A program made the translations under genes and the position numbers. From positions 1-6,583 of the forward strand of contig JALVPE010000020.1 in the NCBI GenBank assembly GCA_027031945.1: DNA of 6,583 nucleotides. The letters run 5' to 3'. The notes below the pieces were generated by a model. It searched no databases. It had not been told where the DNA came from and saw nothing but the letters and a program-made list of their open reading frames with translations. Source of the DNA: Candidatus Moraniibacteriota bacterium (GTDB lineage Bacteria > Patescibacteriota > Minisyncoccia > Moranbacterales > GCA-2747515). This document shows positions 1-6,340 of the stretch, in pieces (within the stretch, counting starts at the first letter, position 1; each line of letters starts with the position of its first letter).

Positions 1-178
1 GTCCGGTAGGCAGAGCGGGGATCCAGAATTGCAAGTAAATTCTTATATATTTAGCATGATTTAATTATAGAATATTTTAAACTTTAAAAATTTATTTTAA
101 TCATGTAATTCATATAAAACGTCCTAGATTCCCGCCTACCTGTCCGCAGTATTACAGCATTACAGGCAAACGCGGGAC
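1..178. repeat. Degraded GC-rich inverted repeat with a hairpin
   Basis: The reverse complement of bases 1-30 contains CTGGATCCCCGC and GCCTACC. The patch starting at 125 contains the related CTAGATTCCCGCCTACC, so the two GC-rich patches look like diverged inverted copies flanking about 90 bases of AT-rich DNA. The right patch can also fold on itself: TCCCGC (130-135) pairs with GCGGGA (172-177), and CCTGT with ACAGG inside. It is followed by a run of T from about 180. The loop carries a short tandem, CAGTATTA then CAGCATTA (147-162). This could be an intergenic repeat family or MITE-like remnant, or the right hairpin alone could act as a terminator for rightward transcription. The left end may be truncated by the window edge. 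Confidence 0.35.
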
Positions 179-334
179 ATTTTTTTATGATTAGAGGTAT
201 AAGAGATTACCAAAATCAAAACTACCTTTAAAAATAATGCAAGACCAAACTACACTAACTTATTTCCCCAACCCATCATTATTTATGATTTATGGAAACG
301 TGTTTACATTATCTTCTTTCATTAAACAAAATAC

Positions 335-352
335 CTAAATAGCATTATTTAG
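335..352 (-). terminator. Weak hairpin downstream of the leftward operon
   Basis: CTAAATA (335-341) and TATTTAG (346-352) form a perfect 7-base stem with a 4-base loop. It starts about 21 bases past the TGA stop of the lipoprotein gene on the minus strand. On that strand it is followed by a T-rich stretch (GTATTTTGTTT); on the plus strand it is followed by TTTTT. The stem has only one G-C pair per arm, so it would be a weak intrinsic terminator at best. Confidence 0.35.
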
Positions 353-373
353 TTTTTCTCTATAATTACTAAT

Positions 374-826
374 TCAATCCACAAAACATTTTTCAACTTG
401 TGCATTATAAATACCACCTTTATCAACACAATCCTGTACCTCAGGATCTATTTCTGCATTATCTTCACTTGACCCATCAATATTGCCATTTTTGAAACAT
501 TTTTCTAACTGAGTATTGTACACAAATCCATCCTCACATTCAACTACTTCTTTCTTCCTTCCATTTTGTTCATTATTATCTTTTTCTACTTTACCTAGTT
601 TCGTAGATAAATCTGTCTCATTACTTTCTATCAATTTTTCATTATTATCCACCTCTTTGTCTGTTGTAGTACGCTTTACTGATTCTATATTGCCAGTTTC
701 AACAAAATTTTTTTTAGTATCGTTTTCTAAATTATCATCAATTAATTTATTATTTTCTTTGTTGGTACAACCATTTAAAATAAAGATTAAACCTAATGCA
801 ATTACAACATAAATATTCTTTTTCAT
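374..826 (-). CDS. Small secreted lipoprotein with a duplicated Cys-pair motif
   Basis: This 150-residue protein begins MKKNIYVVIALGLIFILNGC, a short basic n-region and hydrophobic core ending in a lipobox-like LNGC with the lipidated Cys at residue 20. That supports the ATG at 824-826 rather than an upstream in-frame start at 904, which would bury the signal peptide behind 26 extra residues. Residues 21-96 form a charged, low-complexity linker rich in Asn, Glu, Lys and Asp, probably disordered. The C-terminus holds two related motifs: Cys97-X12-Cys110 and Cys133-X13-Cys147, each ending in YN-x-Q-x-E-K-C-F, so two small disulfide-bonded units are likely. I do not recognise the family; weak resemblance to other small Cys-bracketed exported domains gives no function. 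It is the last gene of a probable three-gene leftward unit, 86 bases after the glycosidase gene, and ends in TGA. It lacks the 52-residue repeats of its neighbours. Confidence 0.75.
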   Translation of the reverse strand: MKKNIYVVIALGLIFILNGCTNKENNKLIDDNLENDTKKNFVETGNIESVKRTTTDKEVDNNEKLIESNETDLSTKLGKVEKDNNEQNGRKKEVVECEDGFVYNTQLEKCFKNGNIDGSSEDNAEIDPEVQDCVDKGGIYNAQVEKCFVD

Positions 827-912
827 AATTTTAATATAAAAATTACACAAACACCATTGTGATATAATACTTGTAATATACACAACCACACAAAACACCA
901 ACATTTAAAATT

Positions 913-2454
913 CTACCCCCCAACATACCAAGCCTCACCTTCATACTTCCATACATAATCATCATATTTTGATATGACTAAATTCTTTTCTTCTTCACTT
1001 GCTGTGTAGAAATGATGTTTATTTTTTTTACTCCAAAATCTATATACCGGTTTTGTGTTGGGTTGTTGTGTTGGGTATGCATAATATGCTATTCCTTCAT
1101 ACTTCCATACATAATCATCATAATGTGATATTACATAATTCTTTTCTGTTTCACTTGCTGTATAGAAATGTCCTTTATTTTTTTTGCTCCAAAATCTATA
1201 TACAGGTGTTGAATTTGGTACTTGAGTTGTAAATACATCATTTGCTACTCCTTCATATTTCCATACATAATCATCATAATGTGCTATGATATAGTTTTTT
1301 TCTTTTTCATTTGCTGTGTAGAAGTGAGATTTATTTTTTTTACTCCAGAAGCGGTAGAGTGGATCAATATGATTTGATAAATGTGCATGTGATACAAAAC
1401 GAACATTACCAATCAGGTTACGAAATGTACTTAATACATCAGGAGATGAGTCAATCCGTAATTTTGTCTCTGGATTACCTGTGTCATCATTTTCCCAATT
1501 TTCATGCCAATAATTTATTGCTTTAAAATCAATATATGGATTATTTAAAATTGTAACAAAGGCATCATTGAGCCAATTACTTTTACTTCGTGATGGATAA
1601 TTATCTGTTACACCAAATTCTAATACACAAAATGGTTTTTGATTGCTAATTTCCGTAATCAATTGATGTTGGTCCATCAAAAGTTCTGAAAATAACACCC
1701 AATCTTCTGAGGTAACCGGGATTTGAGCACCGTAAATACTTATGCCAATCCAATCAATATAATCATCTCCAGGATAATAATATTTTGGACTATTCCACTC
1801 CTCATCTGGTATTCTTTGAATATCTGGATGAAAAAACCAAGTGACATGTGTTACATTTTCTGCACGAAAAATATCAATAATATGACGATATGCATCACGC
1901 CATCTTTCTGGACCATCTGGATAAGTTGGGTCACCATACTGATTAGTAGTACCTCCTCCATTAAAAGTTCCACTCCAACCAAACCAATCTCCCGTCGGCT
2001 CAACAGCAAAATCGATACCAAAGGGTATGCCATCCGATTTAGCGTCTCGTGCCATTTGGTGCAGTTGAACATCAAAATTACCGTCAATAATTTTTTGTAA
2101 AGAATACACAGTTTCCTTGTGACCTTCGTCAAAATCACTTCGTGGCATCAAACGCAATAATGGAAAAACTCCTTGATTATATATTGTATGAATACTATTT
2201 TGCGGATAAACAATACCATTTAACCAGTTCAAAGAAAATTCTGCCCAAGTAATATTTTTACCGGCTAAATTCTCAAAATCTATAATGCTTTCAGTAGTTA
2301 CGTTATCCTCAGGACCACCAAAATCAGGAAAAGCACTAAAATAAATAGAATCACCTGTAGGTTCAATCAATTTTGTTTTTGCATGTACATTATAACCATT
2401 AAACAGTACTGCAATTGCTATAATAATATATATTATTGCCTTTTGTTTCCTCAT
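913..2454 (-). CDS. Secreted GH26-like glycoside hydrolase with three C-terminal DUF5648-type repeats
   Basis: The protein has 513 residues. Residues 1-25 form a Sec signal peptide with probable cleavage after VHA. Residues about 35-348 look like a clan GH-A TIM barrel closest to GH26 (beta-mannanase-like enzymes). VEPTGDWFGW at 151-160 matches the GH26 acid/base region, with Glu152 as candidate acid/base. WRDAYRHIIDIF (185-196), YYYPGDDYIDWIGISIYG (225-242) and CVLEFGVTD (276-284, Glu279 as candidate nucleophile) also fit. A late Trp-rich segment (NYWHENW, 314-320) would lie near the last strand. The substrate, mannan or another beta-glycan, cannot be told from sequence. Residues 367-511 are three 52-residue repeats beginning YRFW at 367, 419 and 471, resembling DUF5648 units. 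The protein ends two residues after the last repeat, with no sorting motif or membrane anchor. The start has an AT-rich leader without a Shine-Dalgarno sequence. The gene follows the BspA-like gene by 60 bases and is probably cotranscribed with it. Confidence 0.85.
   Translation of the reverse strand: MRKQKAIIYIIIAIAVLFNGYNVHAKTKLIEPTGDSIYFSAFPDFGGPEDNVTTESIIDFENLAGKNITWAEFSLNWLNGIVYPQNSIHTIYNQGVFPLLRLMPRSDFDEGHKETVYSLQKIIDGNFDVQLHQMARDAKSDGIPFGIDFAVEPTGDWFGWSGTFNGGGTTNQYGDPTYPDGPERWRDAYRHIIDIFRAENVTHVTWFFHPDIQRIPDEEWNSPKYYYPGDDYIDWIGISIYGAQIPVTSEDWVLFSELLMDQHQLITEISNQKPFCVLEFGVTDNYPSRSKSNWLNDAFVTILNNPYIDFKAINYWHENWENDDTGNPETKLRIDSSPDVLSTFRNLIGNVRFVSHAHLSNHIDPLYRFWSKKNKSHFYTANEKEKNYIIAHYDDYVWKYEGVANDVFTTQVPNSTPVYRFWSKKNKGHFYTASETEKNYVISHYDDYVWKYEGIAYYAYPTQQPNTKPVYRFWSKKNKHHFYTASEEEKNLVISKYDDYVWKYEGEAWYVGG
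922..1356 (-). repeat. Three-unit 52-residue repeat array in the glycosidase gene
   Basis: The three units span residues 367-511. Each reads roughly YRFWSKKNK-x-HFYTA-x-E-x-EKN followed by YDDYVWKYEG. Bases 1172-1356 are identical to 2777-2961 in the adjacent surface-protein gene. Bases 959-1059 are identical, in opposite orientation, to 5171-5271 in the SpoIID-like gene. Similarity to the surface-protein gene stops abruptly at 1356, exactly where the repeat array begins. Confidence 0.9.
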
Positions 2455-2514
2455 ATTTTAATTAATTATTCAATTTTATACTATAAATTATCTGTAATAA
2501 CTTTTTAATATTTA

Positions 2515-4710
2515 TTAATTTGAAGGCACATACCAAGCCTCACCTTCATACTTCCATACATAATCATCATATTTTGAGATAACTAAATTCTTTTCTTCTT
2601 CACTTGCTGTGTAGAAATGATGTTTATTTTTTTTGCTCCAAAATCTATATACTGGTTTTGTGTTGGGTTGTTGTGTTGGGTATGCATAATATGCTATTCC
2701 TTCATACTTCCATATGTAATCATCATAATGATTTATGACATAATTTTTTTCTTCTTCACTTGCTGTGTAGAAGTGCCCTTTATTTTTTTTGCTCCAAAAT
2801 CTATATACAGGTGTTGAATTTGGTACTTGAGTTGTAAATACATCATTTGCTACTCCTTCATATTTCCATACATAATCATCATAATGTGCTATGATATAGT
2901 TTTTTTCTTTTTCATTTGCTGTGTAGAAGTGAGATTTATTTTTTTTACTCCAGAAGCGGTATAAACTTTCTGTTATCATAAATTCTGACACATCTAATGT
3001 AGTTGATACATTACCTGCAACATCCGTCACAATAATTGTGCAATCATCATATGTGCCGGCAGGCAATTCATTGAATGTTATTACATTATCTCCCAATACC
3101 GCATTTGTTATTGTACTTGAACAACTTCCACCATATGTTATTGTTCCTGCTTCAGTTGAACTAAAGGTGTATTCTGGAGTTGTGTCACTAGTCGGTGTGG
3201 AAACAGGATTAACTTCTGCGAGTGTTGGAGCAGTTGTGTCAATTGTAAATGGCGAAACACTGAGAACATTACTACTGTCAGCACTATCAGTTACCACCAA
3301 AGTACAATCAGAATAAGTGCCATCTGGCATGCTTGTTGTTGCCGTAGTTGAATTATTGCCTGCGCCTACTCCATTGGAATTTTCTGAAAAATATCCGTCA
3401 CATGATCCACTCCAATCAGCTGTTCCAAGTCCTCCATCCAAATTTACAGCTCTAAATACATACGTTGGGGTGTTATCATTTGTTGGGGTACTAATTGGGG
3501 TTACCTCTGCAATAACAGGGGGACAGTTTTTTCCTGCGTCATTGATTGTCCAACCATACGTGTCAATAATATTTTGTCTTTGTGTTCCAGAATTGCAATA
3601 ATGAATACCATCAGCACCCAAAGTAACACCATTTTGCAAAGGACTCAAAGAATTCCATCCTATCAAAATATTGTCATAATTTCCTACCGAAAGCCCTGAA
3701 CCCCCAAACATATGCACAGCACTGCTAACACTACCCACATTCCAACTGCCCAGATTTTGATCAAAAGAAATGGCGTATCGAAAAGCAGAATCCATATTTA
3801 CAACATTTGAAACATCCCAACTACTTATATCTTGATTGAAAGATCCTGTACCATAAAAAATATATCTTATTGTGGTCAAATTTGAAGTATTCCAACCACT
3901 TATATCTTGATTGAAATTAGTGGCATTATCAAACATAAATGCCATACTCGTAACTTGTGAGGTATCCCAACCACTTATATCTTGATTGAAATTAGTGGCA
4001 TTCCAAAATACAGCACCCATATCAAAAATTTTTGAAGTATTCCAATTACCTATATCTTGGTTAAAACTACTAGCACCCCAAAACATACCATAGATATCTG
4101 TAACATTGGACATGTTCCAATTAGTTATACCACTATCATTAAATGCACTATTGTCACGAAACACAAAACGCATATTCGTTACATTTGAAGTATCCCATCC
4201 AGTTGTAGAACCATTGAAATTAGTTGCGCTATCAAACATACGACTCATATTTGTAACATTGGTAAGATTTGGGATATCTGTATAAGTTGCCGTTAAATTT
4301 GAACAACCATAAAAAGCATTTTCCATAGATGTCCAAGCGCCAGTCCCCCATTGTTCTATAGTGAAAAGTTTTTCTTTATCACCTGAATCATTGAAATAAA
4401 TTCTTGGAAATGTTCCTCTTATGACTATTGTATATATACCCATACCCATTCCAGAGTAATCACAAGTATAATCTCCCATTTCACCAAATGTATCCCATCC
4501 AACATTAGATCCATCATAATCACAATCTACATCATAACTATAAACAAGTCCTGGATATGTAGGAATAGTGAATTGAACATCTGAAGAGCTTCCTGGATTA
4601 TTAGTCTTCACAGTAATTACAAAATCATTTGCTGTATAAGGTGCAGCAAAAACATTATTAGCCATAAACATGAACGCTAACACTGGCAAAATATATAGAA
4701 ACTTTTTCAT
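2515..4710 (-). CDS. Secreted BspA/DUF285-type surface protein with Ig-like domains and three DUF5648-type repeats
   Basis: The protein has 731 residues and a Sec signal peptide with likely cleavage after VFA at residue 22. Residues about 23-145 are an unassigned N-terminal domain with Cys63, Cys83 and Cys136. Residues about 150-345 are a BspA-like array of the DUF285 type: Trp172, 198, 223, 248, 273, 298 and 323 lie 25-26 residues apart, with the theme W-(D/N)-T-S-N-V-T-N-M...F-N-Q-D-I. Two bacterial Ig-like domains follow (about 398-490 and 493-579), each opening with STPT and each with one probable disulfide (Cys437-Cys469; Cys530-Cys557). Three 52-residue repeats (584-728) end the protein three residues before the stop. 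The architecture fits an adhesin or surface scaffold; binding partners are unknown. It is the first gene of the leftward unit and starts about 29 bases after a likely promoter. No LPXTG or transmembrane anchor is seen, so the repeats may do the anchoring. Confidence 0.85.
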   Translation of the reverse strand: MKKFLYILPVLAFMFMANNVFAAPYTANDFVITVKTNNPGSSSDVQFTIPTYPGLVYSYDVDCDYDGSNVGWDTFGEMGDYTCDYSGMGMGIYTIVIRGTFPRIYFNDSGDKEKLFTIEQWGTGAWTSMENAFYGCSNLTATYTDIPNLTNVTNMSRMFDSATNFNGSTTGWDTSNVTNMRFVFRDNSAFNDSGITNWNMSNVTDIYGMFWGASSFNQDIGNWNTSKIFDMGAVFWNATNFNQDISGWDTSQVTSMAFMFDNATNFNQDISGWNTSNLTTIRYIFYGTGSFNQDISSWDVSNVVNMDSAFRYAISFDQNLGSWNVGSVSSAVHMFGGSGLSVGNYDNILIGWNSLSPLQNGVTLGADGIHYCNSGTQRQNIIDTYGWTINDAGKNCPPVIAEVTPISTPTNDNTPTYVFRAVNLDGGLGTADWSGSCDGYFSENSNGVGAGNNSTTATTSMPDGTYSDCTLVVTDSADSSNVLSVSPFTIDTTAPTLAEVNPVSTPTSDTTPEYTFSSTEAGTITYGGSCSSTITNAVLGDNVITFNELPAGTYDDCTIIVTDVAGNVSTTLDVSEFMITESLYRFWSKKNKSHFYTANEKEKNYIIAHYDDYVWKYEGVANDVFTTQVPNSTPVYRFWSKKNKGHFYTASEEEKNYVINHYDDYIWKYEGIAYYAYPTQQPNTKPVYRFWSKKNKHHFYTASEEEKNLVISKYDDYVWKYEGEAWYVPSN
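2527..2961 (-). repeat. Three-unit 52-residue repeat array in the surface-protein gene
   Basis: The three units begin YRFW at residues 584, 636 and 688. Only 3 of 145 residues differ from the array in the glycosidase, and about 17 of 435 bases differ by my hand count. The base differences cluster in the second and third units. Bases 2717-2753 are identical, in inverted orientation, to 5082-5118 of the SpoIID-like gene, in a stretch where the glycosidase copy differs. Confidence 0.9.
3676..4263 (-). repeat. BspA/DUF285 25-residue repeat array
   Basis: At least seven Trp-marked units with a 75-base period encode the leucine-rich-like BspA array. Two neighbouring units share an exact 36-base direct repeat (3892-3927 and 3967-4002), offset by exactly 75 bases. 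This shows recent unit duplication or homogenisation within the gene. Outer units have drifted more. Confidence 0.85.
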
Positions 4711-4745
4711 ATTTATTTTCTATTTAATTATTTACTACTTTCTAA

Positions 4746-4754
4746 AGTATAACA
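4746..4754 (-). promoter_or_regulatory. Extended -10 promoter for the leftward operon
   Basis: On the minus strand this reads TGTTATACT, an extended -10 element. It would place the transcription start near 4739 and give a leader of about 29 bases before the surface-protein ATG. No good -35 is seen at the usual distance; that position (about 4769-4774) is occupied by part of a DnaA-box-like 9-mer. The call rests on sequence match only. Confidence 0.4.
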
Positions 4755-4768
4755 CACTAAAATAGATG

Positions 4769-4777
4769 TTATCCACA
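4769..4777 (+). promoter_or_regulatory. Perfect DnaA-box 9-mer in the divergent intergenic region
   Basis: TTATCCACA matches the consensus DnaA box exactly and is the only exact copy I found in the window. It overlaps the expected -35 position of the leftward promoter. A single box can occur by chance, so binding is a suggestion only. Confidence 0.25.
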
Positions 4778-4787
4778 ACTTTCTTTT

Positions 4788-4800
4788 TTGAAATTTTCAA
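4788..4800. promoter_or_regulatory. Short palindrome, possible operator
   Basis: TTGAAATTTTCAA is an inverted repeat with 6-base arms and one central base. It lies immediately upstream of the rightward -35 element, in the region shared by the two divergent genes. It could be an operator, but AT-rich DNA yields such palindromes often. Confidence 0.2.
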
Positions 4801-4829
4801 TTGGTTTTATGTGTAATATTTGATATACT
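4801..4829 (+). promoter_or_regulatory. Sigma-70-type promoter for the SpoIID-like gene
   Basis: TTGGTT (4801-4806) and TATACT (4824-4829) are separated by 17 bases, a standard spacing. The predicted start near 4836 would leave a leader of only a few bases for an ATG at 4841, or about 29 bases for an ATG at 4865. A second -10-like TATAGT follows at 4835-4840. Confidence 0.45.
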
Positions 4830-4840
4830 ATCTATATAGT

Positions 4841-6319
4841 ATGGTTGCTCAAAATAAAAAAGTAATGCATATTGCAAAAAATTATAAAATTATAAAATTA
4901 TTTATTTTTTTCATAGGAGTCGCATCCTTGTTTTTTAGTGTGAGTAATTCATCTTATGCTACAGGATGGAGCTATGAAGGCGTTGCTTATTATGTACCAG
5001 AAGCCTCTGTTGCAAATACTGTACCTGTTTATAGGTTTTGGAGTAAAAAACATAAAGGACACTTTTTTACAATTTCTGAACAAGAAAAAAATTATGTCAT
5101 AAATCATTATGATGATTATATATGGAAATATGAAGGGATAGCATACTATGTATACCCAACACAACAGCCAAACACAAAACCGGTATATAGATTTTGGAGT
5201 AAAAAAAATAAACATCATTTCTACACAGCAAGTGAAGAAGAAAAGAATTTAGTCATATCAAAATATGATGACTATGTTTGGAAATATGAAGGAGTGGCTT
5301 GGTATGTAAATACCTCTAATCTAACAAACACAAAGCCCATATATAGATTTTGGCATACCTCAAATAAAACTCATTTTTATACTATTAGCGAGGCAGAGAA
5401 AGATATTTTAACAACTGGCCTTTATGGTCCAAATATAACCATAGGATTATATTCTTACCCCAAGAACACACTAAAAGATACAGCCTTCAAGATTGATTCT
5501 AACAAATCTTACAAAATCAAAGATAAAAATAACTCTGTAATTGCTACAATACCTGCAGGAACTCAAACAAAAGTCAAATACGACTCTGATGGAAATTTGC
5601 GAATTTATAATTCTATCTCTGACAAAATAGTAAATAAAGAAGTGCGTTTTGAAGCTGCTGACGGAAATAATATCGGAATGATTTTTGATATCCACAAACC
5701 TGAATCTGACATGGATGAGTATCGTGGAAAAATAAAATTGAAATATGATAAAGAAACTAAAACCGTATGGGTAATTAATGAGGTGTCTTTGGAACAATAC
5801 GTCTGGGGTATGGGCGAAATTACGGGGACCGGACCAATGGAATATAACAAACTCATGACTACTGCTTATCGTACATATGGATACTGGAAAATCCTATACT
5901 CCACCAAATATGCTCGTGAAGGATTCAAAGTAAATGCCACACCTGGTAATCAACTCTACTATGGATATGAATGGGAAAAAAGATACCCTCGCATACGCCA
6001 AGGAGCAGAAGCAACTCGTGGTCAAATTGTTAAATATAAAAATGATATAGCACTAACACCCTACTCTAGTTGGACAGACGGTCGGACTAGAAGCTTTGAA
6101 GAACGTTGGGGATCAAAATTATACCCATGGTGCCAATCAGTCAAAGATCCTTATGGCAAACACCCAACAATGTCTACTCAAGAATTATTTAACAGTGGCA
6201 ATCACATGGTAGGTATAAGCGCTCACGGAGCTTTAAATTTAGCAGATGATCACAATTGGAATTGGGACAAAATTATGAAATATTATTTAACTGGGATTAA
6301 TATTGTTTCAATTTATTAA
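4841..6319 (+). CDS. Secreted SpoIID/LytB-like wall enzyme with N-terminal DUF5648-type repeats
   Basis: From the ATG at 4841 the protein has 492 residues. A TTG at 4820 lies inside the promoter and is unlikely; an ATG at 4865 would give a more usual signal-peptide length and is a real alternative. The signal peptide ends near SSYA (residue 40). The mature protein begins with half a repeat (GWSYEGVAYYV, 43-52), then 52-residue repeats beginning at Tyr64 and Tyr116 and a diverged one at Tyr168. Residues about 295-491 match the SpoIID domain: YRGKIKL (294-300), SLEQYVWGMGEI (316-327, Glu326 as candidate catalytic residue), TAYRTYGYW (341-349), YSSWTDGRTRS (408-418) and NHMVGISAHGALNLA (454-468), the last corresponding to the family's HGVGMSQ-GA motif. 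Known SpoIID proteins cleave denuded peptidoglycan glycan strands as lytic transglycosylases, and LytB relatives enhance amidases. Here a role in wall remodelling rather than sporulation is inferred. The gene is divergent from the surface-protein operon. Confidence 0.85.
   Translation: MVAQNKKVMHIAKNYKIIKLFIFFIGVASLFFSVSNSSYATGWSYEGVAYYVPEASVANTVPVYRFWSKKHKGHFFTISEQEKNYVINHYDDYIWKYEGIAYYVYPTQQPNTKPVYRFWSKKNKHHFYTASEEEKNLVISKYDDYVWKYEGVAWYVNTSNLTNTKPIYRFWHTSNKTHFYTISEAEKDILTTGLYGPNITIGLYSYPKNTLKDTAFKIDSNKSYKIKDKNNSVIATIPAGTQTKVKYDSDGNLRIYNSISDKIVNKEVRFEAADGNNIGMIFDIHKPESDMDEYRGKIKLKYDKETKTVWVINEVSLEQYVWGMGEITGTGPMEYNKLMTTAYRTYGYWKILYSTKYAREGFKVNATPGNQLYYGYEWEKRYPRIRQGAEATRGQIVKYKNDIALTPYSSWTDGRTRSFEERWGSKLYPWCQSVKDPYGKHPTMSTQELFNSGNHMVGISAHGALNLADDHNWNWDKIMKYYLTGINIVSIY
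4967..5458 (+). repeat. 52-residue repeat array in the SpoIID-like gene
   Basis: A half unit, two close units (from Tyr64 and Tyr116) and one diverged unit (from Tyr168) keep the same 52-residue spacing as the arrays in the two leftward genes. Because the gene is on the opposite strand, this array forms long inverted repeats with 922-1356 and 2527-2961. Confidence 0.85.
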
Positions 6320-6340
6320 ACTTAGAAAAAGTAACCTATC

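Larger units (their letters stand above)
1..373. other. Left intergenic region without a recognisable gene
   Basis: No convincing coding sequence is visible on either strand; the open frames are very short, for example 14 codons from the ATG at 187. Most of the stretch is strongly AT-rich. The exceptions are two GC-rich patches at about 1-30 and 121-178, described separately as an inverted-repeat remnant. A hairpin at 335-352 lies just beyond the stop codon of the leftward lipoprotein gene. I see no tRNA, riboswitch or CRISPR repeat here. Confidence 0.6.

Noticed and set aside
516..812. Plus-strand open frame opposite the lipoprotein gene
   Set aside because: It is a Ser/Phe/Leu-rich antisense shadow of the Asn/Glu/Lys linker, with no domain and no start context.
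827..904. Longer start for the small lipoprotein at 904
   Set aside because: It adds 26 residues ahead of an otherwise classic lipoprotein signal peptide. The ATG at 824-826 places the lipobox Cys at residue 20.
999..2138. Several short open frames opposite to or out of frame with the glycosidase gene
   Set aside because: Their translations are low-complexity shadows of the repeat array and barrel coding strand and match nothing recognisable.
2617..3601. Plus-strand open frames opposite the Ig-like domains and repeats
   Set aside because: They arise from the Thr/Ser-rich and repeat codons on the real coding strand and lack signal peptides or motifs.
3676..4263. CRISPR-like array
   Set aside because: The 75-base periodic repeats are in frame and encode a 25-residue BspA unit. 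The spacers are not unique and no cas genes are present.
374..4710. Mycoplasma-type or TGA-recoding genome suggested by DUF285 repeats
   Set aside because: Trp is encoded by TGG in the repeats, and no in-frame TGA is needed to read any gene. The only TGA used is the lipoprotein stop.
4820..4840. TTG start for the SpoIID-like protein
   Set aside because: It would lie upstream of and overlap the -10 element at 4824-4829, and it lengthens the region before the signal peptide. The ATGs at 4841 or 4865 fit better.
922..5458. Long inverted repeats as ends of a composite transposon
   Set aside because: The identity is confined to coding repeat modules, stops at domain boundaries, and no transposase or target-site duplication is visible.
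4949..5856. Minus-strand open frames inside the SpoIID-like gene
   Set aside because: They are antisense shadows. The Phe/Ile-rich translation is the expected complement of Lys/Asn/Tyr codons, and the plus-strand protein has clear domain motifs.
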